From contig NZ_JBQKKT010000011.1 of NCBI RefSeq assembly GCF_052116585.1, forward strand, positions 1 to 64,000: a stretch of DNA of 64,000 nucleotides, read 5' to 3'. Source of the stretch: Luteococcus sp052116585 (GTDB lineage: Bacteria > Actinomycetota > Actinomycetes > Propionibacteriales > Propionibacteriaceae). The notes beneath the pieces were generated by a model. It worked only from the letters and a program-made list of their open reading frames with translations, did no database searches and was not told where the DNA came from. Below, in pieces: positions 37,034 through 45,511 of the stretch. Each line of letters opens with the position of its first letter. Position 1 is the stretch's first letter. The position numbers and the translations under genes were made by a program.

Positions 37034-38962
37034 ATGGCATTGTTGGACCAGATCAAGGAGCCCGCGGATCTGCGCGGGTTGTCGCGCGCGGAACTCGATG
37101 AATTGGCACGTGAGATCCGCGCCTTCCTGGTGACCAATGTCAGCCGCACCGGCGGGCATCTGGGGCCGAATCTGGGCGTCGTGGAACTCACCATTGCCAT
37201 GCACCGGATCTTCGACTCGCCCCATGACCCGCTGATCTTCGACACGGGCCACCAGAGTTATGTGCACAAGATCCTGACCGGTCGTGCAGACCAGTTCGAG
37301 ACCCTGCGCCAGAAGGGTGGCCTGTCCGGCTACCCCTCGCGCGCGGAGAGCGAGCACGACTGGGTGGAGAACTCCCACGCCTCCACCTCCCTGAGCTGGG
37401 GCGAGGGGCTCGCCAAGGCCTTCCGGCTCAAGGGCGAGGAGCGCACCGTCGTCGTGCTCGTCGGCGACGGAGCTCTCACCGGTGGCATGGCCTGGGAGGC
37501 GCTGAACAACATCGCCGTCCAGGAGGGCCTGCGCCTGGTCATCATCGTCAACGACAACGGACGCTCCTACACCCCCACCGTTGGTGGTCTGGCAACCCAC
37601 CTCGCCGGCATGCGCACTGATCGCCGCTACGAACAGGTGCTCGACGTGGCCAAGCGCAGCATCAACAAGGCCCCGATCTTCGGCCGGCCTGCCTATGACC
37701 TGCTGCACGGCATGAAGACCGGGCTCAAGGATGTCCTGGCACCCCAGGGTCTGTTCAGCGATCTCGGCCTGAAGTATGTCGGCCCCATCGACGGGCACGA
37801 CGAGGAAGCCGTCGAACGGGCCCTGGAACAGGCCAAGGGCTTCGGTGACCCCGTCATCGTGCACTGCATCACCCAGAAGGGGCGCGGCTTCAAGTTTGCC
37901 GAGGACAACGAGGAGGACCGCTTCCACGCGGTCGGCAAGATCAACGAACTCACCGGTGAACCTTTGAGCGCGTCGGTCCAGGCCACTTGGACCGACGCCT
38001 TCAGCGACCACATGGTGCGGCTGGGCGACCAGCACCCCGAGCTGGTGGCCATCACCGCCGCCATGCTGCACCCGGTGGGCCTGGCTCGTTTCGCCCAGGT
38101 CTTCCCGGACCGCGTCTTCGACGTCGGCATCGCCGAACAGCACGCCGTCACGTCCGCCGCCGGCCTCGCGGCGGGAGGCCTGCACCCCGTCGTGGCGGTC
38201 TACTCCACCTTCCTGAACCGGGCCTTCGACCAGATGCTGATGGATGTGGCCCTCCATGGTCTGGGCGTCACCTTCTGCCTTGACCGGGCGGGGGTCACCG
38301 GCACCGATGGGGCCAGCCACAACGGCATGTGGGATGTCTCCATGTGCAGCCTGGTACCCGGCATGCGGCTTGCATCCCCCCGCGACAAGAAGCGGCTCGA
38401 GGAAGCGCTGGAGACCGCGATCACCATCGACGACGCCCCGACCGTGCTGCGCTGGTCCAAGGAGAAGTTGCCCGATCCGATCGAGGCCGTACGCCAGCTC
38501 GACGGGATGGACATCCTGCGTCACGCCGAGGACTCGGAGGTCCTCATCGTGGGTTATGGGCAGTTCATGGGGATGGCGCTGGACGTGGCCGATCGCCTGG
38601 CCCGTCAGGGTGTCCGCGCGACGGTCGTCGATCCCGTCTGGTCCATCCCGGTCAATCCCTGCCTGGTGGACCTCGCGGCAGGGCACCAGCTCGTCGTCAG
38701 CATCGAGGACTCCATGGTGGCCGGCGGAGTCGGAGCCCAGCTCGGCGACCAGATGCGTCGGATGCGCGTGCAGACGCCGCTGATGTGCTTCGGCATTCCC
38801 CAGACCTTCCTGGAGCACGCCACCCGCAACGAGGTGCTCGACGAGAACACCCTGACCGGGCAGGACATCGCCCGCGAAGTACTGGGCTGCTACCTCGCCG
38901 GCAGCCAGCCACTGGAGACCGGGAGCGACGTCACGGCGAGTAGTCAGGACCTGACCGACTGA
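37034..38962 (+). CDS. dxs: 1-deoxy-D-xylulose-5-phosphate synthase
   Basis: First enzyme of the MEP isoprenoid pathway, joining pyruvate and glyceraldehyde 3-phosphate with thiamine diphosphate. The start MALLDQIKEPADLRGLS matches the family; an ATG 9 bp upstream overlaps the putative -10 box. Of 642 residues: TGHQSYVHKILTGR near 73, the TPP motif VVLVGDGALTGGMAWEALNN near 143, HCITQKGRGFKFAE near 277, DVGIAEQHAVTSAAGLA near 363 and LDRAGVTGTDGASHNGMWD near 416 are all present. Confidence 0.96.
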   Translation: MALLDQIKEPADLRGLSRAELDELAREIRAFLVTNVSRTGGHLGPNLGVVELTIAMHRIFDSPHDPLIFDTGHQSYVHKILTGRADQFETLRQKGGLSGYPSRAESEHDWVENSHASTSLSWGEGLAKAFRLKGEERTVVVLVGDGALTGGMAWEALNNIAVQEGLRLVIIVNDNGRSYTPTVGGLATHLAGMRTDRRYEQVLDVAKRSINKAPIFGRPAYDLLHGMKTGLKDVLAPQGLFSDLGLKYVGPIDGHDEEAVERALEQAKGFGDPVIVHCITQKGRGFKFAEDNEEDRFHAVGKINELTGEPLSASVQATWTDAFSDHMVRLGDQHPELVAITAAMLHPVGLARFAQVFPDRVFDVGIAEQHAVTSAAGLAAGGLHPVVAVYSTFLNRAFDQMLMDVALHGLGVTFCLDRAGVTGTDGASHNGMWDVSMCSLVPGMRLASPRDKKRLEEALETAITIDDAPTVLRWSKEKLPDPIEAVRQLDGMDILRHAEDSEVLIVGYGQFMGMALDVADRLARQGVRATVVDPVWSIPVNPCLVDLAAGHQLVVSIEDSMVAGGVGAQLGDQMRRMRVQTPLMCFGIPQTFLEHATRNEVLDENTLTGQDIAREVLGCYLAGSQPLETGSDVTASSQDLTD

Positions 38963-39000
38963 CTTGGTGATGCCCGGCCGGGGGTCACCGGCGCTGGGCG

Positions 39001-40266
39001 TCACTGCTCCGGAAAGAGCTCCACGAGCACAGGCACCACGATCTCCCGCTGCCAGGGCCGAGCGCCCAGTTCCTCGAGCCTCGCGTCGACGGCCTCCGTC
39101 GTGAATGCAGGAGGTTCGAAGGTGATCCGGCGCAGGGTGTCGGGACTGATCAGGTTCTCCGGGGGCATGCCCAGCTTCTCCGCCAGCTGCTGCGTGGCGG
39201 GCCTGACCCGATTCCAACGGGCAAAGGCCTCCGGGTGCCGTCGTTCCCAGCTGCGCGGAGCTGGCGGACCGTCCGGGGACATCCGCAAGGCGGGTAGTTC
39301 CCGGGAAGTCAGGGCCGTCACGCGTTCCAAGGCCTGGATCCAGTTGTTCTCGTACTGCTTGGCGGTGCGACGCTTGAAGCCATTCACCCCGCGCAGCTCC
39401 TCCTTCGTCGGAACATGCGCTGGCTTGGTGGTACCCGCCAGCACGGCCAGCTCGCTGATCGCGGCATCCTGCACGAGTCGTCCGGGGGCCTTGTCCAGCC
39501 GGGCGGCCAGTTCATCCCGGGTGGTCCACAGCTCCTTCACGACGGCCATCCCCACTTGGCTTCGCACCTGGTGCAGACCGTGGACCCGGCGCCAACGCTC
39601 CTTGCGGGGTGCCACGTCATCGGTGCAGTGTTCCGCCAGCCAGGCAAATTCTTGTTCCGCCCACTCCAGTTTGCCCGCTGCCTCCAGCTCCCGCGCGAGC
39701 TTCTCCCGCAGCTCCACCAGCAACTCCACGTCGAGTGCGGCGTAGTTCACCCACTCCTCGGGAAGGGGCCGGCGGGACCAGTCGGCCGCCGAGTGCTCCT
39801 TGAGCAGGCGTACCTGGAAGAACTGCTCCAGCATGGCCCCCAGACCAACCCGGGGGAGTCCGAGCAGTCGCCCGGCCAGTTCGGTGTCGAAGATCCTTCG
39901 CGGTACCAGACCGGCCTGCACCAGGCAGGGCAGGTCCTGGGTTGCCGCATGGATGATCCATTCGGCGTCCCCGATCGCCTCCTGCAGTGACTGCAGCTGC
40001 GGCACGCCCGCAGCGTCCTCGAAGGCCACCGGATCGATGATGTGGGTGCCAGAACCGTCGCGTCGCATCTGGAAGAGGTAGGACTTCGACGAGTATCGGA
40101 AGCCTTGGGCACGCTCCGCATCCACCGCGACCGGACCGGTCCCCTCAGCCAGGCGGCGCACGGCCTCGGCCAGGGCCTGTGGCGTGTCCACTACCGCTGG
40201 AATGCCCTCGGCGGGGCGGTCCAGGACGGGCAGGTCCTGCGGGCCTTCGGATTCGGAACTGCTCAT
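39001..40266 (-). CDS. rnd: Ribonuclease D with HRDC domain
   Basis: A 3'-5' exoribonuclease for tRNA and stable-RNA trimming. From MSSSESEGPQDLPVL the chain has 421 residues. DEDD residues appear in VAVDAERAQGFRYSSKSYLF near 46, IIHAATQDLPCL near 102, and WVNYAALDVELLVEL near 174. The HRDC domain (QDAAISELAVLAGTTKPAHV and VNGFKRRTAKQYENNW) is near 250-300, and a second C-terminal domain follows. It converges on dxs. A 25-bp tandem repeat lies just upstream of its start. Confidence 0.92.
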   Translation of the reverse strand: MSSSESEGPQDLPVLDRPAEGIPAVVDTPQALAEAVRRLAEGTGPVAVDAERAQGFRYSSKSYLFQMRRDGSGTHIIDPVAFEDAAGVPQLQSLQEAIGDAEWIIHAATQDLPCLVQAGLVPRRIFDTELAGRLLGLPRVGLGAMLEQFFQVRLLKEHSAADWSRRPLPEEWVNYAALDVELLVELREKLARELEAAGKLEWAEQEFAWLAEHCTDDVAPRKERWRRVHGLHQVRSQVGMAVVKELWTTRDELAARLDKAPGRLVQDAAISELAVLAGTTKPAHVPTKEELRGVNGFKRRTAKQYENNWIQALERVTALTSRELPALRMSPDGPPAPRSWERRHPEAFARWNRVRPATQQLAEKLGMPPENLISPDTLRRITFEPPAFTTEAVDARLEELGARPWQREIVVPVLVELFPEQ

Positions 40267-40310
40267 CGCCACATCGCCAGCTTCATCACTTCTTGTCCTT
40301 CCCCATTGGC

Positions 40311-40377
40311 CCTGATCGGCCACCCCGATACTGACCCTGATCGGCCACCCCGATACTGACCCTGATCGGCCACCCCG
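40311..40377. repeat. 25-bp tandem repeat upstream of the RNase D gene
   Basis: 2.7 copies of a 25-bp unit beginning CCTGATCGGCCACCCCGATA and ending CTGAC, copies 1 and 2 identical. It lies 45 bp before the rnd start, in its likely leader or promoter region, and contains TGGCC/GGCCA dyads on every repeat. Confidence 0.9.
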
Positions 40378-40427
40378 CGTTGTCCCGCACCCTGAACCAC
40401 GCGGGGTCAACCCGTCATTGAACCGCT

Positions 40428-41036
40428 TCACAGGCTTGGCCCGCGACGCCCACCACCGGTCCGCGCAGCGAGCCGCACGATCCCGGGCGGCAGATCCGGC
40501 AGCCCGGCCGTCGTGCAGAGCAGGTGTTCCCACGCGGCGAGGTGCCGGGCCAGGTCGTCGGGCCCGTCCAGGAGGGGAGTCCAGGATGCTCTGATCTCCA
40601 CTTCGGCGCGCTCGGGCTCGTCCTCCATGGCCCCGAAACAGCGGCTGGACACGGCTGTCACCGTGCCCGAAGCTGCACAGTACCGCGCGCCCTGCCTGTG
40701 GAGGGCATCGGTGAGCCAGGACCATCCGACCTCCGCCAGCAGGGGATCGGTCACCATCTCGAGATCCACCTCGGCCCGGGCCAGTGTCACGCAGCGATGG
40801 GTTCCCTCCCAGGCCTCGACACCCGCTGGGTCATACAGCAGGACAAGACGGCCGGATCCCAGTTCTGCCCCGTCCTGGTCAACCTCCGCCTCCACTGCGA
40901 CGGCGTGCGGCGCGATTCGCTGCGGTGACGGTATGCGCTCGACGGTGACCTCGTGCCGCCAGACCTGCTGGTCGAGCCGGTCCACCAGTTCGGCGAAGAC
41001 GTCGGCGTCCGCGTCGGGAGGAAGTTCGGCACTCAC
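40428..41036 (-). CDS. DUF3000 family protein
   Basis: 202 residues from GTG (VSAELPPDADADVFAELVDR). DUF3000 proteins are found in actinobacteria upstream of ribonuclease D and beside hemE, exactly the context here; the function is unknown. Visible blocks are RIAPHAVAVEAEVDQDG near 43, GRLVLLYDPAGVEAWEGTHR near 67, VGWSWLTDAL near 110 and EVEIRASWTPLLDG near 150. It is divergent from hemE with a 105-bp shared control region. Confidence 0.87.
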   Translation of the reverse strand: MSAELPPDADADVFAELVDRLDQQVWRHEVTVERIPSPQRIAPHAVAVEAEVDQDGAELGSGRLVLLYDPAGVEAWEGTHRCVTLARAEVDLEMVTDPLLAEVGWSWLTDALHRQGARYCAASGTVTAVSSRCFGAMEDEPERAEVEIRASWTPLLDGPDDLARHLAAWEHLLCTTAGLPDLPPGIVRLAARTGGGRRGPSL

Positions 41037-41141
41037 GTCCTCGACCCTATGCACTGGGGAGCCGCCCGCGACGTGGACGCGCCGGGGTCCGCCCCTTCGT
41101 CCAATGTGTGGCTTGCGAGCGACTGTGGTTGAATCCGGAGC

Positions 41142-42194
41142 GTGACTGATCCCACCATCCCAGCCCTCGTCGCCGCGGCGCGACGTCAGCAGGGCACCGA
41201 GCTGCCCGTCTGGTTCATGCGTCAGGCCGGCCGCTCGCTGCCGGAATACCGAGAGCTTCGCGTGGGGACGCGGATGCTCGATGCCTGCTCCGATCCGGAG
41301 ATGATCCACGAGATCACGCTGCAACCGGTGCGCCGGCACAAGGTGGATGCTGCCATCTTCTTCTCCGACATCGTGCTGCCCCTCAAGGCGATCGGGATGG
41401 ACCTGGACATCGTTCCCGGCACCGGTCCGGTGGTGGCCAACCCGATCCGCCGTCGGGAAGACCTGGCCCAGCTGGTGGAGATGACTCCCGACCACGTCGA
41501 CTTCGTGACCGCGGCGATCAAGACCATCGTCGACGAGCTGGGGGAGACGCCGCTGATCGGCTTCGCCGGGGCACCCTTCACGCTGGCGAGCTACCTCGTG
41601 GAAGGCGGCCCCTCCAAGGACCATTCCCGCACCAAGTCGATGATGGCGGGCGATCCGGAACTGTGGAATGAGCTGTGCCAGCGCCTGGTGCAGATCTCCA
41701 CGGTCTTCCTGCAGGCCCAGATCGATGCGGGCGCCCGCGCCGTGCAGCTCTTCGACTCCTGGGCGGGAGCGCTCAGCGAGCGTGACTACCGCGCCCAGGT
41801 GCTGCCTCACAGCACCCAGGTCTTCGGGGCGCTCGAGGGGGACGTGCCCACGATCCACTTCGGGGTGGGCACCGCCGAGCTGCTTGGCGCGATGGCTGAG
41901 GCCGGCAGCGACGTGGTGGGTGTCGACTGGCGCACGCCACTCGACGTGGCCTCGGCCCGCATCGGCGCCAACAAGGCGGTCCAGGGCAACCTGGACCCGG
42001 CGCTGCTGCTGGCGCCCTGGGATGTCTTGGCCGAGCGCGTGCGTGAGGTGATCCGTGCGGGTGCCAAGGCCCCCGGTCACATCTTCAACCTCGGGCACGG
42101 CGTGCCTCCCACCACCGATCCCACGGTGCTCACCCGGATCGTCGAACTCATCCACACCGAGGGGCCGGCACTGCGCGCCGAAGCGGGCTGCTGA
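41142..42194 (+). CDS. hemE: Uroporphyrinogen III decarboxylase
   Basis: It converts uroporphyrinogen III to coproporphyrinogen III in haem synthesis. 350 residues with GTG start. Family motifs: PVWFMRQAGRSLPEYRELR near 22 with the catalytic Arg, FFSDIVLPLKAIGMDLDI near 73, GFAGAPFTLASYLVEGG near 140, VQLFDSWAGALSERDY near 198 and FNLGHGVPPTTDP near 316. TTGAAT ends 7 nt before the GTG, with GGAG also in the gap, so either a leaderless or a short-leader message is possible. Confidence 0.96.
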   Translation: MTDPTIPALVAAARRQQGTELPVWFMRQAGRSLPEYRELRVGTRMLDACSDPEMIHEITLQPVRRHKVDAAIFFSDIVLPLKAIGMDLDIVPGTGPVVANPIRRREDLAQLVEMTPDHVDFVTAAIKTIVDELGETPLIGFAGAPFTLASYLVEGGPSKDHSRTKSMMAGDPELWNELCQRLVQISTVFLQAQIDAGARAVQLFDSWAGALSERDYRAQVLPHSTQVFGALEGDVPTIHFGVGTAELLGAMAEAGSDVVGVDWRTPLDVASARIGANKAVQGNLDPALLLAPWDVLAERVREVIRAGAKAPGHIFNLGHGVPPTTDPTVLTRIVELIHTEGPALRAEAGC

Positions 42195-42227
42195 CTCCCA
42201 ACCCACACTGCGAAGGAAGAAGGAAAC

Positions 42228-42944
42228 ATGAGCAAGCGCGTCGACCATGAGGCGATCAACTCCGAGACCAACTACATGATGGTCTCGGTCTTCGCCCGGA
42301 CCAGTGCCGTCAGGCCCGAGGCGGTCCAGCAGGCCCTGGAGGCCGTCGAGCAGGCCACCGAAGGAAAGGACCTGGTGATCCGCGGCTGGTATGACGTGGC
42401 CGGCTTCCGTGCCGACGCCGACGTCATGGTCTGGTGGCATGCCCCCAACTCCGAGACGCTGCAGGACGCCTACCTGGCCCTGCGGGCCACCGAACTGGGG
42501 GAGACCCTGGTGCCGGTGTGGTCGCAGATGGCCATGCACCGCGCGGCCGAGTTCAACCGTGCCCACATCCCCTCCTTCCTGATGGGGGAACAGGCCAAGA
42601 AGCACGTGTGCGTCTACCCCTTCGTGCGCGACAGCGACTGGTACCTGCTGCCCGACGAGGACCGCAAGACCATGCTGCGCGACCACGGACGCATGGCCGT
42701 TCCCTACCCGGACGTGCGCGCGAACACCGTCGCGTCCTTCGCGCTGGGCGACTACGAGTGGATCCTTGCCTTCGAAGCCGACGAGCTGCACCGCATCGTG
42801 GACCTGATGCGTGATCTGCGTGGGTCAGAAGCGCGCCGTCACATGCGTGAGGAGCAGCCCTTCTTCACCGGGCGTCGTCGCGAGCTGTCGGAGATCGTCA
42901 CCAGCTGGGGCACCCCGCGCGAAGGCGACGGTTGCTGCTGCTGA
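42228..42944 (+). CDS. hemQ: Coproheme decarboxylase HemQ (chlorite-dismutase fold)
   Basis: It oxidatively decarboxylates coproheme to haem b, the last step of the actinobacterial route. 238 residues, AAGGAAGAAGG before the ATG. YMMVSVFARTSAVRPEAV near 14, GWYDVAGFRADADVMVWWHA near 51 and YPFVRDSDWYLLP near 130 (with the reactive Tyr), DHGRMAVPYPDVRANTVASF near 152 and HMREEQPFFTGRR near 206 fit the family. The chain ends in three consecutive cysteines (GDGCCC), an unusual tail. It lies 33 bp after hemE; hemY is absent between them. Confidence 0.94.
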   Translation: MSKRVDHEAINSETNYMMVSVFARTSAVRPEAVQQALEAVEQATEGKDLVIRGWYDVAGFRADADVMVWWHAPNSETLQDAYLALRATELGETLVPVWSQMAMHRAAEFNRAHIPSFLMGEQAKKHVCVYPFVRDSDWYLLPDEDRKTMLRDHGRMAVPYPDVRANTVASFALGDYEWILAFEADELHRIVDLMRDLRGSEARRHMREEQPFFTGRRRELSEIVTSWGTPREGDGCCC

Positions 42945-43004
42945 ATCACCGCCCGGGGCTGAGGCCCCGCGGGGGAGTCGTCGTCGAGGTCGTTGAGGGA
43001 GCCA

Positions 43005-43778
43005 GTGAAGAGCAGTAGCACGCGTGCCGTCGTCGCACCGTTGCTGCTTGCCCTGATGCTCATCCTCGGCTGGCAGGCGCTGGTCTCGGTGATGGGCTGG
43101 CCATCCTTCGTGTTGCCCTCTCCTGCAGCCGTGGCGCCGCGGCTGGTGGCGGACCTGTCGTCGGCCAGCTTCTGGGCACACGTGTGGGTCACGGTGCTCG
43201 AGGCGCTGGGCGGCTGTCTGCTCGGAGCGCTCGCCGGCCTGCCGCTCGCAGTAGCCATCCACGTCTCGCGGTGGTTCTCCGACGCGGTGAATCCCTTCCT
43301 CGGCGCCACCCAGGCCATCCCGGCGATCGCCCTGGCACCCCTGCTGGTGCTCTGGGTGGGCTACGGGCTCTTCCCGATCATGCTCTTGTGCGGCCTGATG
43401 GTCTTCTTCCCCATCCTGGTCACCACGTTGGTGGGGTTGCGGCACGTCGACCAGGACCTCGTGGACGCAGCCCGAATGGATGGCGCGGACCGGGCCGCCC
43501 AGCTGTGGTGGATCGAATTCCCCCTCGCGCTGCCGAGCGCCCTGGCAGGTCTGCGCAATGGCTTCACCCTGAGCATCACCGGCGCCGTGGTGGGGGAGAT
43601 GGTGATGGGAGGCGACGGCCTGGGACTGGTCCTGGCCGTCCAGCGCGACCAGATGGACACCGTCGGAATGTTCGCCACCATCATGGTGCTGTGTGCCGTG
43701 GCCTCCGGCATCTACCTGGCCATCCGGGCGGTGGAACTGCGCTCCCGAGTGGTCGCCGCACAGCTCCGCAGACAGTAA
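43005..43778 (+). CDS. ABC transporter permease, taurine/sulfonate/thiamine-precursor type
   Basis: 257 residues from a GTG with GAGGGAG just upstream. Six hydrophobic helices, starting with APLLLALMLILGWQALVSV, and the BPD_transp_1 coupling loop (LVDAARMDGADRAAQLWWIE and FPLALPSALAGLRNG near 160-185) identify an SsuC/TauC/ThiX-like inner-membrane subunit. The next gene is its binding protein. No ATPase gene is adjacent on either side. It follows hemQ by 60 bp. Confidence 0.88.
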   Translation: MKSSSTRAVVAPLLLALMLILGWQALVSVMGWPSFVLPSPAAVAPRLVADLSSASFWAHVWVTVLEALGGCLLGALAGLPLAVAIHVSRWFSDAVNPFLGATQAIPAIALAPLLVLWVGYGLFPIMLLCGLMVFFPILVTTLVGLRHVDQDLVDAARMDGADRAAQLWWIEFPLALPSALAGLRNGFTLSITGAVVGEMVMGGDGLGLVLAVQRDQMDTVGMFATIMVLCAVASGIYLAIRAVELRSRVVAAQLRRQ

Positions 43779-43790
43779 CCCGGCCCAGGG

Positions 43791-43818
43791 ACTGGGCCAT
43801 TCCAACTGGGCCATTGCA
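43791..43818 (+). repeat. 14-bp tandem duplication between permease and binding-protein genes
   Basis: ACTGGGCCATTCCA is followed at once by ACTGGGCCATTGCA, with one mismatch. Confidence 0.85.
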
Positions 43819-43838
43819 CCAGCCCCCGAAAGGCAGTC

Positions 43839-44882
43839 GTGAACCACTTCAATCGCCGTCAGGCCCTGCAGCTCGCCGCCGGAATCGCCGCCCTGGCGGC
43901 GGCAGGGTGCAGTGGCACCGCGGTGCAGCGAGCCGAACAGGAAGCCTCGGCTGCTCCGAGCAGCACGCCGAGCGCGCTCGGTTCGGCCACCATTGGGCTG
44001 ACCTACATCCCGAACATCCAGTTCGCTCCCTTCTACTGGGCCGCCCAGAACCGGGGCTTCGCGGCGCGAGGTGTGGATGCCACCCTGCGCCACCACGGAG
44101 CCAACGAGGGACTGTTCACTGCGCTGGCCGCCGGCAAGGAACACTTCGCCATCGCCGGAGGCGACGAAGTGCTGCAGGCCCGTGGGGAGGGGCTGGACCT
44201 GGTCACCGTCGCTGGCTACTATCAGCGCTACCCGGTGGCCGTCATCGTCCTGGAGGACTCCGACATCACTGGTCTGGCGGATCTCAAGGGACGGCGGATC
44301 GGCCTGCCCGGGGAGTTCGGCGAGACCTGGTTCGGCCTGCAGTTGGCCCTGAGCACTGCGGGTCTCGATCGTTCCCAGGTTCAGGTGACGTCCATCGGCT
44401 ACACCCAGCAGGCCGCGCTGACCACCAGAAAGGTGGACGCGATCATGGGCTTCGTCAACAACGACGTCGTGCAGTTCACCCAGGCCGGCGTGGCTGTTCG
44501 GGAGATCCCCATCGCGGGTGAGATCCCCTTGGTGAGCAGCAGCGTCGTCACAACCCGCGCACTGCTGGAGAAGTCACCGGCGCTGGTGGAGGCCGTGGCT
44601 CGTACCGTCGTGGACGGAGTGCAGGCCGTGGTGCGCAATCCTGCCGCGGCCGTGGAGGCCAGCACCAGTCACATCCCGGGGTTGACCACGGCGCAGGCCC
44701 GCAAGAACGCGATGGCCACCCTGGAGGCCACCATCCCCCTCTGGCGTGGGGGCGAAAGCGAACCGACGCTGCGGCTGTCCACCGAACAGTTCATCGCGAT
44801 GGAGGCCTTCATGTCGCAGAGCGGCCTGCTGCCCAAACCCGTTGACCCGCTCAAGGCAGTTGCGGTGGACGTACTGGGCTGA
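43839..44882 (+). CDS. ABC transporter substrate-binding lipoprotein (NMT1/ThiY-SsuA type)
   Basis: 347 residues. The signal NHFNRRQALQLAAGIAALAA with Arg-Arg and a lipobox AAAGC (Cys near residue 24) suggests a lipoprotein, possibly Tat-exported. The mature part is the NMT1 fold: TIGLTYIPNIQFAPFYWA near 50, GANEGLFTALAAGKEHFAIA near 87, LADLKGRRIGLPGEFGETWF near 148 and TRKVDAIMGFVNNDVVQF near 196. ThiY-like proteins bind thiamine precursors, SsuA-like ones sulfonates; the ligand is unclear. It pairs with the permease upstream. Confidence 0.88.
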   Translation: MNHFNRRQALQLAAGIAALAAAGCSGTAVQRAEQEASAAPSSTPSALGSATIGLTYIPNIQFAPFYWAAQNRGFAARGVDATLRHHGANEGLFTALAAGKEHFAIAGGDEVLQARGEGLDLVTVAGYYQRYPVAVIVLEDSDITGLADLKGRRIGLPGEFGETWFGLQLALSTAGLDRSQVQVTSIGYTQQAALTTRKVDAIMGFVNNDVVQFTQAGVAVREIPIAGEIPLVSSSVVTTRALLEKSPALVEAVARTVVDGVQAVVRNPAAAVEASTSHIPGLTTAQARKNAMATLEATIPLWRGGESEPTLRLSTEQFIAMEAFMSQSGLLPKPVDPLKAVAVDVLG

Positions 44883-44904
44883 TCTGGCCCAGCACGAGGG
44901 CAGG

Positions 44905-45399
44905 TCAATCCTGGTCCGGCTCCAGGGTGAGGCAGACCGAGTTGATGCAGTAGCGCAGATCGGTCGGGGTGCCGTAGCCCTCACCTTCGAAGACATGTCC
45001 CAGGTGCGATTCGCAGGCAGCGCAGCGCACCTCGGTGCGGGGCCTGCCCGGGATACTGTCGTCCTGCAGATACACCACTCGATCCTTGGCCAGGGGCGCG
45101 AAGAAGCTCGGCCAACCACAGTGTGAGCTGAACTTCTCGGTGCTGCGGAAGAGCTCGGTGCCACAGGCACGGCAGCGGTAGATGCCCGAGGTGGTCGTGT
45201 CCGTGTACTCGCCGGTGAAGGCACGTTCGGTGCCCGCCTGACGTAGGACGTAGTACTCCATGTCATCCAGCTGGGCCCGCCACTGCGCCTCGGTCTTGAC
45301 CACCTTGCCAACGGGCGCCAGATCCTGCCCGGTGCTCGTCTCTTCCGGGGCGCTGGACTCTGCCGGCGTGACTGCCTGATTGGGGCTGTGCTCGCTCAT
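44905..45399 (-). CDS. msrB: Peptide-methionine (R)-S-oxide reductase
   Basis: It repairs methionine R-sulfoxides in oxidised proteins. From MSEHSPNQAVTPAES, 164 residues; the first 45 form a low-complexity acidic extension. The zinc cysteines are in YRCRACGTELF near 86 and VRCAACESHLGHVFEG near 133, substrate-site SSHCGWPSFF near 100, and the catalytic Cys in LRYCINSVCLTLEP near 152. A third cysteine three residues after that site (SVCL) is less usual. Short intervals on both sides; converges on the binding-protein gene. Confidence 0.94.
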   Translation of the reverse strand: MSEHSPNQAVTPAESSAPEETSTGQDLAPVGKVVKTEAQWRAQLDDMEYYVLRQAGTERAFTGEYTDTTTSGIYRCRACGTELFRSTEKFSSHCGWPSFFAPLAKDRVVYLQDDSIPGRPRTEVRCAACESHLGHVFEGEGYGTPTDLRYCINSVCLTLEPDQD

Positions 45400-45499
45400 G
45401 TGCGTGGGATTCCTCTCCTTGGCCACCAAGAATCTCTTTGGGAAGGCTATCCGGTGGTTCCAAGCCCGCGGGTATGCGCCTGCGCGAGGCTCACCCGGC

Positions 45500-45505
45500 T
45501 AGGCT
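45500..45505 (+). promoter_or_regulatory. Candidate leaderless -10 box of the LigD-like polymerase gene
   Basis: TAGGCT ends 6 nt before the ATG at 45512; identical hexamer and spacing to those at 56588 and 61354. Confidence 0.5.
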
Positions 45506-45511
45506 GACGCC

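Noticed and set aside
36728..39217. An 829-codon minus-strand open frame opposite dxs
   Set aside because: Same kind of antisense shadow; the plus-strand gene carries all dxs motifs.
40428..42791. Upstream extension of DUF3000 into a 787-codon frame across hemE and hemQ
   Set aside because: Only the first 202 codons from GTG 41036 match DUF3000; the remainder is antisense to hemE and hemQ.
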